Source: Mycobacterium sp. 852002-51057_SCH5723018
GTDB lineage: Bacteria > Actinomycetota > Actinomycetes > Mycobacteriales > Mycobacteriaceae
Length of the DNA: 64,000 nt
Assembly (NCBI RefSeq): GCF_001667035.1
Contig: NZ_LZIR01000123.1
Coordinates: 1-64,000 of the forward strand
Reading direction: 5' to 3'
The position numbers and the translations under genes are program-made. Below the pieces are notes generated by a model. That model saw only the letters and a program-made list of their open reading frames with translations, did not search any database and was not told the DNA's origin. Position 1 is the stretch's first letter, and each line of letters starts with the position of its first letter. Positions 34,327 to 42,405 of this stretch are shown here, piece after piece.

Positions 34327-35283
34327 ATGGCGCACATTGTTGCCGTGGCACTGAGCAACCGGGTGCCGATCTTCGAACTCGCCGCCCCGTGCGCGATCTT
34401 CGGCACCAACCGCTCGGACCTGAGCGACGACTGGTACGAGCTGAGGGTGTGCAGCCCATCCGGCGGAACGCGCGTGGACCGTTGGTTCACGGCGGCGACG
34501 CCGTATACCTATGCCGACCTGATCAGTGCGGACACGGTCATCGTGCCCGCCTGCCACGACGACGCGCTGGAGCCGCCGCGGGGACTGGTCGATGCGATCC
34601 GGTTGGCATCGCGGCGCGGAGCCCGCGTCGCGTCGATCTGCACCGGCGCCTTCGCCCTCGCCGCGGCCGGTCTGCTCGACGGGCGACGCGCGGCGACGCA
34701 TTGGATGCACGCGTCCACCCTCGCGCGGCGCTACCCGCAAATCTCGGTGGACTCGGCGGCGCTCTACGTCGACGAGGGCGACGTCCTCACCTCGGCCGGG
34801 AAATCCGCGGGCACGGACCTGTGCCTATACATCGTGCGAAAAGACTATGGCGCAACGGTTGCCAATCAAGTGGCGCGACGGCTGGTGGCGCCGCCACATC
34901 GCGAGGGGCACCAACGCCAGTACGCGAATCCGATCCCCGACACGGTGAGCAACGACGTCGTCGGCGACACGATGGATTGGGTACTCGCGCATCTCGACGA
35001 ACCGCTGACCGTCGAACATCTTGCCAATCGGTCGGGGGTGAGTGTCAGAACCCTGCACCGGCAACTCGTTGCCCGCACCGGGACCAAGCCCCTCGACTGG
35101 CTCAATGCCCAACGTGTACGCCGAGCCCAACAGCTGTTGGAAACCACCGACTTACCCATCGAACGCATCGCCACCGAATGCGGCTTCGGGGGCGCGGCCA
35201 CCCTCCGCCGGCACTTCCGCCAGACGCTCGCCACCACTCCCGACGCCTACCGCCGAACCTTCACCACCGCGCCCGCGGGGTGA
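34327..35283 (+). CDS. GlxA-type AraC-family regulator
   Basis: 318 residues from the ATG at 34327. The N-terminal DJ-1/PfpI-like domain (about 1-190) includes VASICTGAFALAAAGLLDGR, where the Cys sits at the nucleophile-elbow position, and THWMHASTLARRYP. The C-terminal AraC HTH pair (about 215-312) includes HLANRSGVSVRTLHRQL and IATECGFGGAATLRRHFRQ. Such regulators sense small metabolites through the PfpI-like domain. Its gene faces away from an MFS exporter gene, its likely target. Upstream in-frame codons run into the MFS gene and are not used. Confidence 0.9.
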   Translation: MAHIVAVALSNRVPIFELAAPCAIFGTNRSDLSDDWYELRVCSPSGGTRVDRWFTAATPYTYADLISADTVIVPACHDDALEPPRGLVDAIRLASRRGARVASICTGAFALAAAGLLDGRRAATHWMHASTLARRYPQISVDSAALYVDEGDVLTSAGKSAGTDLCLYIVRKDYGATVANQVARRLVAPPHREGHQRQYANPIPDTVSNDVVGDTMDWVLAHLDEPLTVEHLANRSGVSVRTLHRQLVARTGTKPLDWLNAQRVRRAQQLLETTDLPIERIATECGFGGAATLRRHFRQTLATTPDAYRRTFTTAPAG

Positions 35284-35416
35284 CCGCGGCGCATATCGAA
35301 TTCGCCCAAATGCTGGTCCGGCGACTGCGGACCGCGATTAAATCAGTACTGAGGCAAAACGCGCGGGCGCCCGCATCGAATGTCGGAGCTGGTCACTCGC
35401 CGGGAGGAGGACTGAC

Positions 35417-35698
35417 ATGGCGACAATCGCAATGAGGCCCGCACTGAGGGATGCACTAATGCGCTGTGGCGCAGGTGCTTTCGCGCTTGTTTTGGCCGCA
35501 TTGCCGGTGACCGTAGTCGCCGCGCCGGCGATCGCGCGGGCCGACGACCCGTGCGCCCCCGGCTGGGTGTGGAGCACCGGCCTCAACCAATGCGTGTTCT
35601 GGCTGCCGACCGCAAATGGCCCCGGCGGACCCGGCGGGCCGGGCGGGCCCGGTGGCCCCGGCGGCCCGGGTGGTCCGGGCGGGCCGGGTCCGCGCTAG
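35417..35698 (+). CDS. Small secreted Gly-Pro-Gly repeat protein
   Basis: 93 residues after GGAGGA. A signal peptide (about 1-41, cut after IARA) leaves a short mature protein with two Cys (DDPCAPGW and LNQCVFW) and then a tail of at least seven Gly-Gly-Pro units. The repeat codons are nearly pure G and C, so this stretch is prone to length change. It resembles the larger Gly-Pro-rich secreted protein at 38255-38908 in design. Function unknown. Confidence 0.7.
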   Translation: MATIAMRPALRDALMRCGAGAFALVLAALPVTVVAAPAIARADDPCAPGWVWSTGLNQCVFWLPTANGPGGPGGPGGPGGPGGPGGPGGPGPR

Positions 35699-35715
35699 GT
35701 GCTTGCGGCCAGCAA

Positions 35716-36351
35716 ATGACCGACGGACAACGCCGAGGGTTCAACGACGCGGTCACCCGGATGTGGAGTTTCCTCGCCCCTGCCTACGACCTCCCGTTCC
35801 TGCAGCAATGGATTTACCGTCCGCCCCACGACGAGGTGATCGCGCAGCTGCGCGACCACAGATCTCGCCGGATCGCTGACATCGCCTGTGGCACAGGCAT
35901 TCTCAGCGATCGGATCGCGCGCGAACTACACCTCGACGAGATCTACGGCGTCGACATGTCCGACGGCATGCTCAGCCAGGCCCACGCCAGGTCCGACCGG
36001 GTGACATGGTTGCGCGCCCCGGCCGAGCAGCTGCCGTTCGACGATGGCACCCTCGACGCCGTCGTGACGACCTCGGCGTTCCACTTCTTCGACCAACCGG
36101 CGGCGCTACGCGAATTCCATCGCGTGTTGGGCTCCGGCGGACTGGTGGCCGTCTCGGCCCTGAGCACCCGCCAACCGCTGCTGCAGCCGCGCTCGTCGCA
36201 CAGGTGGAAGCCGCAGCACAACGCGTCGCCGGCGGAGATGCGATCGATGTTTGAAGACGCGGGGTTCAGCATCAGCGATCAGCACCGCATCCGGCGACCG
36301 GTTTGGACGCGGATCGTGTCGGATCTGATCACCGTCGGCACCAAGAGCTAG
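35716..36351 (+). CDS. Class I SAM-dependent methyltransferase
   Basis: 211 residues from the ATG at 35716. Motif I reads IADIACGTGILSDRIAR, followed by an acidic residue ending the second strand (YGVDMSDGML) and motif post-I LRAPAEQLPFDDGTLDAV, as in UbiE/BioC-like enzymes. There is no membrane segment. The substrate is unknown. Its stop overlaps that of the nucleotidyltransferase gene on the other strand by 4 bp. Confidence 0.82.
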   Translation: MTDGQRRGFNDAVTRMWSFLAPAYDLPFLQQWIYRPPHDEVIAQLRDHRSRRIADIACGTGILSDRIARELHLDEIYGVDMSDGMLSQAHARSDRVTWLRAPAEQLPFDDGTLDAVVTTSAFHFFDQPAALREFHRVLGSGGLVAVSALSTRQPLLQPRSSHRWKPQHNASPAEMRSMFEDAGFSISDQHRIRRPVWTRIVSDLITVGTKS

Positions 36352-36836
36352 CCCTGCCGTCGGGCGAGGATCTCGCGCAATGCCGGCAGCATTCGCTGAT
36401 CCTTCGGCCGATTGGCGGCTTGCTTCGACCGGATGACGTCACCGAGCGACGCGATGCGCACGCTCACCCCGTAAAGCTCGGCCTGGGCGGAATCGCGGCG
36501 CAGATCGCGATAACCCCGTGTGCCGGAAGGGTTGAAGGTCACGTCGAGATCGCCGGCGTCGGTCGTGAAATTCCAGGTTTGCGCGGCGGCCAGTGCCTCG
36601 CCGTCACACCGGAACGGTAGGCCGCCGGGTTCGGAGTCGGTGCGGATTCGCGCGTTGAGTTCGCGCAGCGCGGTGGCGAGGCGATTGAGGTTGCGCCGGT
36701 TCGTGTCCGGGGTGATATCGGCGTCCTCAGTGGGAAACGGTGAGCCGTGGTAGACCGCGGCGAGGCCGCCAATGAGGATGTAGGAGACGTTGTTTCGATT
36801 CAGGACCGCCACGATGCGGGGCAGGTCGAGTTCCAT
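36348..36836 (-). CDS. Nucleotidyltransferase-fold protein, possible toxin of a two-gene module
   Basis: 162 residues. The nucleotidyltransferase signature is clear near the N terminus: IGGLAAVYHGSPFPTEDADI, with Gly-Gly at 23-24 and the metal-binding Asp38 and Asp40. The rest is short, as in minimal or AbiEii/MenT-like transferases. It follows the HTH gene with one base between stop and ATG. HTH-nucleotidyltransferase pairs often work as toxin-antitoxin systems in which the enzyme blocks tRNAs or another target; that role is an inference. It could also be a standalone transferase. Confidence 0.7.
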   Translation of the reverse strand: MELDLPRIVAVLNRNNVSYILIGGLAAVYHGSPFPTEDADITPDTNRRNLNRLATALRELNARIRTDSEPGGLPFRCDGEALAAAQTWNFTTDAGDLDVTFNPSGTRGYRDLRRDSAQAELYGVSVRIASLGDVIRSKQAANRPKDQRMLPALREILARRQG

Positions 36837-36837
36837 C

Positions 36838-37158
36838 TCAGCTCCGTCCGGCCTCGCGCAGCGCCGCCAGCTGCCGGGTCACCCGAGCGTGGCGGTCGAT
36901 GCGCTCCTGTCCGCTGAGTGCGGCAAGCCGCGCGGCCTGGGCCATGTCGCTGTCGTCGCGCGGCACGAGCATCAGCTCGAGGTCGAAACCGCACAGGCGC
37001 ACCAGCCGACGGACGTCGTCGAGGCTGACGGCGGTGCGCCCGGCCTCCCAACGTGCGATGGCGGATTGGGTTGTCGCGGCCCGGCTTGCCAGCTCTACCT
37101 GCGTCAGGCCCGCGCGCCGGCGGGCTTCGCGAATCAGATCACCGCCGTAAGAAGTCAT
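36838..37158 (-). CDS. XRE-family HTH regulator, possible antitoxin
   Basis: 106 residues. The HTH lies at about residues 8-62 (IREARRRAGLTQVELASRAA, TTQSAIARWEAGRTAVSLDD). The tail is helical and charged. It precedes the nucleotidyltransferase gene by one base. A perfect inverted repeat lies over its promoter, which suggests autorepression. The ATG at 37158 has CGGAG directly before it, too close for a ribosome site, and a -10 box 7 nt upstream, so the transcript is probably leaderless. Confidence 0.78.
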   Translation of the reverse strand: MTSYGGDLIREARRRAGLTQVELASRAATTQSAIARWEAGRTAVSLDDVRRLVRLCGFDLELMLVPRDDSDMAQAARLAALSGQERIDRHARVTRQLAALREAGRS

Positions 37159-37164
37159 CTCCGA

Positions 37165-37184
37165 AGTATAGCAGTTCTGCTATA
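37165..37184 (-). promoter_or_regulatory. Operator over the -10 box of the HTH-nucleotidyltransferase module
   Basis: TATAGCAG-TT-CTGCTATA (37167-37184) is an exact inverted repeat with 8-bp arms. On the minus strand its end forms the -10 box TATACT (37170-37165), 7 nt before the HTH gene's ATG. A bound HTH protein would therefore block RNA polymerase. The site also lies 68 bp upstream of the divergent oxidoreductase gene. Confidence 0.6.
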
Positions 37185-37251
37185 TTGATGAACGACCTGC
37201 GTCTTTATGCTGGGACGATCACTCCGTTCGTCGAGCACGCCAGGAGCCCCG

Positions 37252-38175
37252 GTGAAATTCGTCTTCCCGCTGCCGCACATGGTGCGGCTCAAGGCAATGA
37301 CCCAGCCCTGGGAAGCCGCCGTCACCGGCGCCGACCAGACCCGCATGGTCAAACGCGCCGAGGCGATGGGCTACGACATGATCGCGATCCCCGAGCACTT
37401 CGTCATTCCCGCCGACAACGTCGAACTTTCGGGTCCGCATTACCTTCAGTCGACCGTCGCCCAGGCTTACATCGCCGGGGCGACCGAACGGATTCGGCTG
37501 AACTCGTGTGTCACGCTGTTACCGCTGCAGCACCCGATCGTGCTGGCCAAGGCTTTGGCGACCGCCGACTGGATGAGCAGTGGGCGCATGATGGCCACCT
37601 TCGGAGTCGGTTGGCTGCAACGCGAATTCGAGCTGCTCCGGGTGCCTTTCGGCGAACGTGGCCGCATCGCAGACGAGTACCTGGCGGCGATCATCGAGCT
37701 GTGGACCAGCGAATCGCCTCGCTTCGACGGAAGATACGTTTCATTCCGCGACGTGGCCTTCGAGCCGAAACCCGTTCAGAAACCGCACCTTCCGATCTGG
37801 ATCGGCGGTGACGCCGATGCGGCCCTCAAGCGCGCGGCCAGATTTGCCTCCGGTTGGTGGCCGTTCCTGACCCCGGCGGACAAGATCGCCGAACGTGTCG
37901 ACTTCATCAAGGGTCAGCCCGCGTACGGCGGCCGCCCGTTCGAGGTCATGCACGGAATGGGCACCACGCGCGTCGGTGAGGGACATCGCATTGTCGACGA
38001 TCCAGACGCTCGTCCCGGCCTGAGCGCCCAGGAGATCGTTGACCGCCTGTGCTGGCTCGCCGAGCAGGGGGTGACCGTCAGCGCGGTGCCCGTGCCCGCG
38101 GTCCGCGGGGTCGATGAGTACCTCGACTACGCGCAGTGGGTGATCGAGGAGATCAAGCCCAAAGTGACTGGATGA
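37252..38175 (+). CDS. LLM-class F420-dependent oxidoreductase
   Basis: 307 residues from the GTG at 37252, which follows AGGAG at 37242-37246; an upstream ATG at 37207 adds a non-conserved leader. It has the luciferase-like TIM-barrel pattern: VKRAEAMGYDMIAIPEHFV, RIRLNSCVTLLPLQHP, MATFGVGWLQREFELL and PIWIGGDADAALKRAARF. In mycobacteria most members use F420 as hydride carrier. Substrate unknown. It faces away from the HTH-nucleotidyltransferase module. Confidence 0.85.
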   Translation: MKFVFPLPHMVRLKAMTQPWEAAVTGADQTRMVKRAEAMGYDMIAIPEHFVIPADNVELSGPHYLQSTVAQAYIAGATERIRLNSCVTLLPLQHPIVLAKALATADWMSSGRMMATFGVGWLQREFELLRVPFGERGRIADEYLAAIIELWTSESPRFDGRYVSFRDVAFEPKPVQKPHLPIWIGGDADAALKRAARFASGWWPFLTPADKIAERVDFIKGQPAYGGRPFEVMHGMGTTRVGEGHRIVDDPDARPGLSAQEIVDRLCWLAEQGVTVSAVPVPAVRGVDEYLDYAQWVIEEIKPKVTG

Positions 38176-38194
38176 CAAACCGGTTTGGATACGC

Positions 38195-38230
38195 CGACGG
38201 CCGCCCCGCCGATTGGCGAAGCGGCCGTCG
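38195..38230. terminator. Strong bidirectional hairpin terminator
   Basis: CGACGGCCGC (38195-38204) pairs exactly with GCGGCCGTCG (38221-38230), and an inner CGCC-GATT-GGCG stem extends it. It sits between the convergent ends of the oxidoreductase gene (38175) and the Gly-Pro-rich gene (38255). There is no T-run, as is common for mycobacterial terminators. Confidence 0.65.
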
Positions 38231-38254
38231 CGCGTGCCCTTGATTTCCCTAGGT

Positions 38255-38908
38255 TTACAGCGGGATCCAGACCCCGAAGAACCAGAAGCCCCATTGGTTG
38301 AAGCCGGGATCCCAGATGGGCGTTTCCTGGTAGCCGTAGTAATTGACCGGCCCATAGCCCCATGCCCCGCCAGGCGGCGGAAGCGGTCGGTCCCATGCCG
38401 GCCGTGGCGGCGCGCCGTATCCCCACGGTCCCGGTCCATCGCCCCACGGGGCGCCGTGGAAGTAGCCGCGCTGAGGGTCGCCGTGCCACGCGCCGCCCGG
38501 GCCCCCTGGGCCATCTGGGTGACCGGGCGGAGGCCCACCAGGGCCGCCGGGGCCGCCCGGATGATCGGGTCCGCCCGGATGGCCCGGCCCGCCAGGTCCG
38601 CCCGGAGGTCCACCTGGGCCGCCGGGGCCATCTGGGTGACCGGGCGGGGGCCCGCCGGGGCCGCCGGGGCCGCCCGGATGATCGGGTCCGTCCGGATGGC
38701 CCGGCCCCCCGGGTCCGCCCGGCCCACCGGGATTGCCGGGTGCGTTCGGGGCGTGGAAGTCTCCGGGTGCAGGCCCGGCGTGGTTACCGCCTGGAGCCGG
38801 CGGTTGCGGTCCGGGAGCGGCATTCGCCAAACCGGCGCCCACTCCCAACGCGGCCGCGCCGAGTGCTCCGGCGATCGTTCCCCCCGCGATAATTTGCTTT
38901 AGTTTCAT
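38255..38908 (-). CDS. Secreted Gly/Pro-rich repeat protein
   Basis: 217 residues. A signal peptide (about 1-30, cut near ANAAPG) leads to a Pro/Gly/His/Asp repeat region (about 50-140), in which a block of some 35-38 residues is present twice, each copy containing GPGGPPPGHPDGPGGPGG. The C-terminal part is rich in Trp, Tyr and Gly (AWDRPLPPPGGAWGYG, then a hydrophobic aromatic end WGFWFFGVWIPL). The composition suggests a cell-wall or extracellular structural protein. No family is recognisable beyond low complexity, and the repeated GC-rich codons favour length variation. Confidence 0.7.
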   Translation of the reverse strand: MKLKQIIAGGTIAGALGAAALGVGAGLANAAPGPQPPAPGGNHAGPAPGDFHAPNAPGNPGGPGGPGGPGHPDGPDHPGGPGGPGGPPPGHPDGPGGPGGPPGGPGGPGHPGGPDHPGGPGGPGGPPPGHPDGPGGPGGAWHGDPQRGYFHGAPWGDGPGPWGYGAPPRPAWDRPLPPPGGAWGYGPVNYYGYQETPIWDPGFNQWGFWFFGVWIPL

Positions 38909-39098
38909 GGTCCTTCACCCATCCAATAGTGGAGTTCCTGAACCCCCCAACGCCCGCAACATTAGAAAGCTCGTCTATGGATCCGCTGTGACAGGACCAT
39001 GCGCAACGTTTGACGGCACGCATTAGACGAGGCTGCGCTACATTTGGCAAGGCTATCTTGGCTGGTAGACCGCGTTTTTGAGGTCTATCGTGGGGTCC

Positions 39099-39812
39099 GT
39101 GTCAGCTAGGTCTCATCCCGCCGAACCCCATGTCGGTTCGATGGCGGCAAGGCTGAATTGGCTGCGCGCCGGGGTGCTGGGCGCCAATGACGGAATCGTC
39201 TCCATAGCGGGCATCGTCGTGGGTGTGGCGGCCGCGACGGTGGCGCGCGCTCCCATACTGACCGCCGGGGTCGCCGGGCTGGCCGCTGGGGCCGTGTCGA
39301 TGGCCTTGGGGGAGTACGTCTCCGTCAGCACCCAGCGCGACGCCGAACGGGCGCTGCTGCACAAGGAAATTCAGGAGTTGCGCGACGATCCGGCCGCCGA
39401 GTTGGACGAGCTTGCCGCACTGTATGAAGCGAAAGGCCTGACGCCGGCCACCGCCCGCACGGTGGCCGAGGAACTCACCGATCACAATCCGTTGCTGGCC
39501 CATGCCGAGGTGGAACTCGGTATTGATCCCGACGAGCTCACCAACCCGTGGCAGGCCGCGTTGTCCTCGGCGCTGTCGTTCACGCTCGGTGCCTTGCTGC
39601 CGTTGATCGTGATCTTGGCGCCACCGGTGGCATGGCGGATCCCGGCCACCGTCGTGGCGGTACTACTGGCGTTGCTGGTCACCGGGTCAGTGTCGGCCGG
39701 ATTGGGCGGGGCGCCGCAGGGCCGGGCGATGCTCCGCAACATCATCGGTGGTGGTCTTGCCTTAGCGGTCACCTATGCGATCGGCCATTTGGTGGGCGCC
39801 GCGATCGCCTGA
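39099..39812 (+). CDS. VIT1/CCC1-family iron or manganese transporter
   Basis: About 237 residues from the GTG at 39099; the ATG at 39141 is a possible later start. Helix 1 reads LRAGVLGANDGIVSIAGIVVG and helix 2 continues GAVSMALGEYVSVSTQRD, both typical of VIT1/CCC1. The cytoplasmic insert with many Glu residues (LHKEIQELRDDPAAELDELA) is the metal-binding region seen in VIT1. The family exports Fe2+ or Mn2+ from the cytoplasm. It has five predicted helices, the family number. It is a single gene. Confidence 0.85.
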   Translation: MSARSHPAEPHVGSMAARLNWLRAGVLGANDGIVSIAGIVVGVAAATVARAPILTAGVAGLAAGAVSMALGEYVSVSTQRDAERALLHKEIQELRDDPAAELDELAALYEAKGLTPATARTVAEELTDHNPLLAHAEVELGIDPDELTNPWQAALSSALSFTLGALLPLIVILAPPVAWRIPATVVAVLLALLVTGSVSAGLGGAPQGRAMLRNIIGGGLALAVTYAIGHLVGAAIA

Positions 39813-39926
39813 TCGCCCGCCACGGCTGGCCACCGAAATCGACGGCAGCTGGAAAAAGTTCGAGTGCGTTGCGCGCTAGCGTCGATCTCGGCGATACGTC
39901 GCCACGGCGATCGGGACTGGAAACGA

Positions 39927-39945
39927 AACTGTAAGATCTACAGTT
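39927..39945. promoter_or_regulatory. Palindromic candidate operator upstream of the thioesterase gene
   Basis: AACTGTAAGATCTACAGTT has exact 7-bp arms around AGATC. It lies about 55 bp before the TTG start at 40001 and overlaps the only upstream in-frame start (39944), which argues for the downstream start. The size suits a TetR- or GntR-type repressor, but no regulator gene is adjacent. Confidence 0.5.
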
Positions 39946-40000
39946 GGCCTCCGTGCTGGAGGAATCGCATGAGAGTCCCGACCACGTGGAGAGTCGCGCC

Positions 40001-40843
40001 TTGACCGAAACGAAGCCTTCGCCGGACGAGATTCAACCGGCGGCGTCCCTGCCGTACTTTGTGCGCGACGGAAGTCATTACGCGCCAACCGGAATCGCGC
40101 GCGGTGGGTGGGGCCCGTCGCTCAGCGGCCATGTCGTCGGCGGGCTGCTGGGCTGGGCGGTCGAGCGCGCGGTCGACGATCCGCAATTGCAGCCCGCGCG
40201 GCTGACCGTCGACCTTCCCGCGCCCACCGCGCTGGAACCAATCGAGGTACAAACCCGCGTCCACCACGACCGCCGGCGATTGCGGCTCGTCGAGGCCGTT
40301 CTCATCCAGAATGACGTCACGGTCGCGCGGGCGAGCGCACTGTTTCTGCGGCGCGGCACGCAGCCCGATGGACAGGTCTGGTCCCAATCGGTACAACTGC
40401 CGCCGCTGCCCATCGAGGACGGCGCCCAACCGTCGCTTTTCCTGCGGACCTACGGCTGGGGCTCCGGAATCCAGAATCCCGATCCCGACTGGGCCGACCG
40501 ATCTGGGCCCAAATACACCTGGCTGCACGAAACGCGCCCATTGATCGACGACGAACCCCTCAGCGCCTTCACCCGCGCGGCCATGGCGGCCGACATCACG
40601 GCGTCAATCGCGAACTGGGGCACCAACGCGTTGCAGTTCATCAACGCCGACTACACCCTGACGCTGAGCCGGCTGCCCGAAGGGATCCAGCTCGGTCTGG
40701 CTTCGCTGACGCACTACAGCCACGACGGGGTGGCCACCGGCTCGGCCGTCCTCGTCGATCAGAAGGGCCCGATCGGCAATTGCGTGTCCGTCGCGATCGC
40801 GCACTCCGGATTTCGTCCACCATCTGAGCTGCCGGCCGGATGA
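40001..40843 (+). CDS. Acyl-CoA thioesterase-family protein (double hotdog)
   Basis: About 280 residues from the TTG at 40001, which has GGAGAG upstream. It looks like a TesB-type double-hotdog thioesterase: SLPYFVRDGSHYAPTGIARG, then RGGWGPSLSGHVVGGLLGWA in the first hotdog, and in the second a stretch with LSRLPEGIQLGLASLTHYS and DGVATGSAVLVDQKGPIGN. It would hydrolyse acyl-CoA to free acid. It overlaps the acyl-CoA ligase gene by 4 bp (ATGA), so the two are translated together. Having a hydrolase and a ligase in one operon suggests remodelling or proofreading of one CoA ester. Confidence 0.75.
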   Translation: MTETKPSPDEIQPAASLPYFVRDGSHYAPTGIARGGWGPSLSGHVVGGLLGWAVERAVDDPQLQPARLTVDLPAPTALEPIEVQTRVHHDRRRLRLVEAVLIQNDVTVARASALFLRRGTQPDGQVWSQSVQLPPLPIEDGAQPSLFLRTYGWGSGIQNPDPDWADRSGPKYTWLHETRPLIDDEPLSAFTRAAMAADITASIANWGTNALQFINADYTLTLSRLPEGIQLGLASLTHYSHDGVATGSAVLVDQKGPIGNCVSVAIAHSGFRPPSELPAG

Positions 40844-42390
40844 CGGGTGAGCGGGGCGTCACCTACTGGGGGCTGATCGCCGACGCGGCGCAACGCGATC
40901 CCGACCGGCCGCTCCTCGCCGACGAGTACGGACGCAGCCTGACCGCCGGCCAGTTCCGCGACGAAGCGTGCACGACGGCCGCCGCGTTCGCCGAACGCGG
41001 CATCGGCGCCCGAAGCGTCGTGTCCTGGCAACTGCCCACCACATTGGAAACCATGGTCGTCATGGCGGCGCTGGTCCGGCTTGGGACGGTGCAAAACCCG
41101 ATCATCCCGATACTGCGCGAACGCGAGGTCGGTTTCATCACCGCGCAGCTGTCCACGGAATTCCTTGTGGCACCCGAGGTCTGGCACGGATTCGATCACG
41201 GTGGGCTGGCGCGGGCATTGGCCTCGGATGCGGGTTTCCAGGTCATCACCGTCGACCTGGAAACCCCGCCGGAAACCGGCGAACTACGGCTGCCCCGAGC
41301 GAGCGCGCACGCGCTCGGGCCGGTTCCGGGACCGGCGAGCGACGCCCGGTGGGTCTACTACTCGTCGGGCACCACCGCGGCGCCCAAGGGCATCCGCCAC
41401 ACCGACGCGTCGGTGATCGCCGCCGCGACCGGCCTGGTGCGCACCATCGGCATCACCGCCGGCGACGTCGACCCGGTTGCCTTTCCCGTCGCCCACATCG
41501 GCGGAGCCGTGATGCTGGCCGCTGCGCTGCTGAGCGGCATGCGGCTCGCGCTGTTCGAGGTCTTCGATCCGGCGACGACACCGTTTTCCGTCGCGGCGCA
41601 CAAACCGACCTTCCTGGGCATGGCGACGCCCTTCTTCGTCGGATTTCTCGAGGCCCAACGGGCGCACGGCGACGATCGGCTGTTTCCTTGCGTGCGGGGC
41701 TGCCTGGCCGGGGGCGCCCCCATCACCGCAGAGCTGGGACGACAGATCCGCGAAACCTTCCGGGTGGCCGGCATCGCCAACGCCTGGGGGCTCACCGAAT
41801 TTCCGGTGGCGACCTCGCCGCCCTTGTCCGCCGCGCCGCACGTGCTCGACCACACCGTTGGCGCGCCGACTCCCGGGGTCAGCGTCCGGGTGGTCGACAA
41901 CTCGGAAACCGAACTGCCCGTCGGCAAGGAGGGCGAGCTGCGGCTCAAGGGACCGCAATGCTTCCTGGGCTACGCGGACGCCACGCTCGACGCCGATGCG
42001 TTCGACGCCCAAGGCTGGCTGCGCACAGGCGATCTCGGACTGATCGACGCCGACGGCAACGTCCGCGTGACCGGTCGCATCAAAGACGCGATCATCCGCA
42101 ACGCGGAGAACGTGTCGGCCCTCGAAGTCGAAAATGCGCTGGCCGCCCATCCCGCGGTGGCCGATGTCGCGGTCATCGGGGTGCCCGACCCCCGCACCGG
42201 CGAGCGCGTCTGCGCCGTCGTGGTGCCCGCGTCGGCCGACGCGGTGTCGTTGGAATCCCTGGTCAGGCACTGCCGTTCGCAAGGGCTGAGCCGCTACAAG
42301 CACCCCGAGCGCCTGGTGATCGTCGATGCGCTGCCCCGTAACCAATTCGGCAAGGTCATCAAGAAAGACCTGCGCGAGGCCTTCGGCTGA
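40840..42390 (+). CDS. AMP-binding acyl-CoA synthetase (FadD-like)
   Basis: 516 residues. The P-loop motif is WVYYSSGTTAAPKGIRHTD, the adenylate region includes NAWGLTEFPV, the hinge is GWLRTGDLGLIDADGNVRVTG cited in two parts (GWLRTGDLG and DGNVRVTGRIKD), and the C-terminal catalytic Lys lies in NQFGKVIKKDL. All residues needed for the two-step ligase reaction (acyl-AMP, then acyl-CoA) are present. It starts inside the thioesterase stop (ATGA). The substrate is likely a carboxylic acid from lipid or aromatic breakdown, but the pocket cannot be read reliably. Confidence 0.88.
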   Translation: MTGERGVTYWGLIADAAQRDPDRPLLADEYGRSLTAGQFRDEACTTAAAFAERGIGARSVVSWQLPTTLETMVVMAALVRLGTVQNPIIPILREREVGFITAQLSTEFLVAPEVWHGFDHGGLARALASDAGFQVITVDLETPPETGELRLPRASAHALGPVPGPASDARWVYYSSGTTAAPKGIRHTDASVIAAATGLVRTIGITAGDVDPVAFPVAHIGGAVMLAAALLSGMRLALFEVFDPATTPFSVAAHKPTFLGMATPFFVGFLEAQRAHGDDRLFPCVRGCLAGGAPITAELGRQIRETFRVAGIANAWGLTEFPVATSPPLSAAPHVLDHTVGAPTPGVSVRVVDNSETELPVGKEGELRLKGPQCFLGYADATLDADAFDAQGWLRTGDLGLIDADGNVRVTGRIKDAIIRNAENVSALEVENALAAHPAVADVAVIGVPDPRTGERVCAVVVPASADAVSLESLVRHCRSQGLSRYKHPERLVIVDALPRNQFGKVIKKDLREAFG

Positions 42391-42405
42391 TTTCGGTAGG
42401 GATCC

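Noticed and set aside
35616..35698. G-rich Gly-Pro repeat codons as a possible quadruplex or regulatory repeat
   Set aside because: The pattern is explained by codons for a Gly-Gly-Pro tail; no separate role can be supported.
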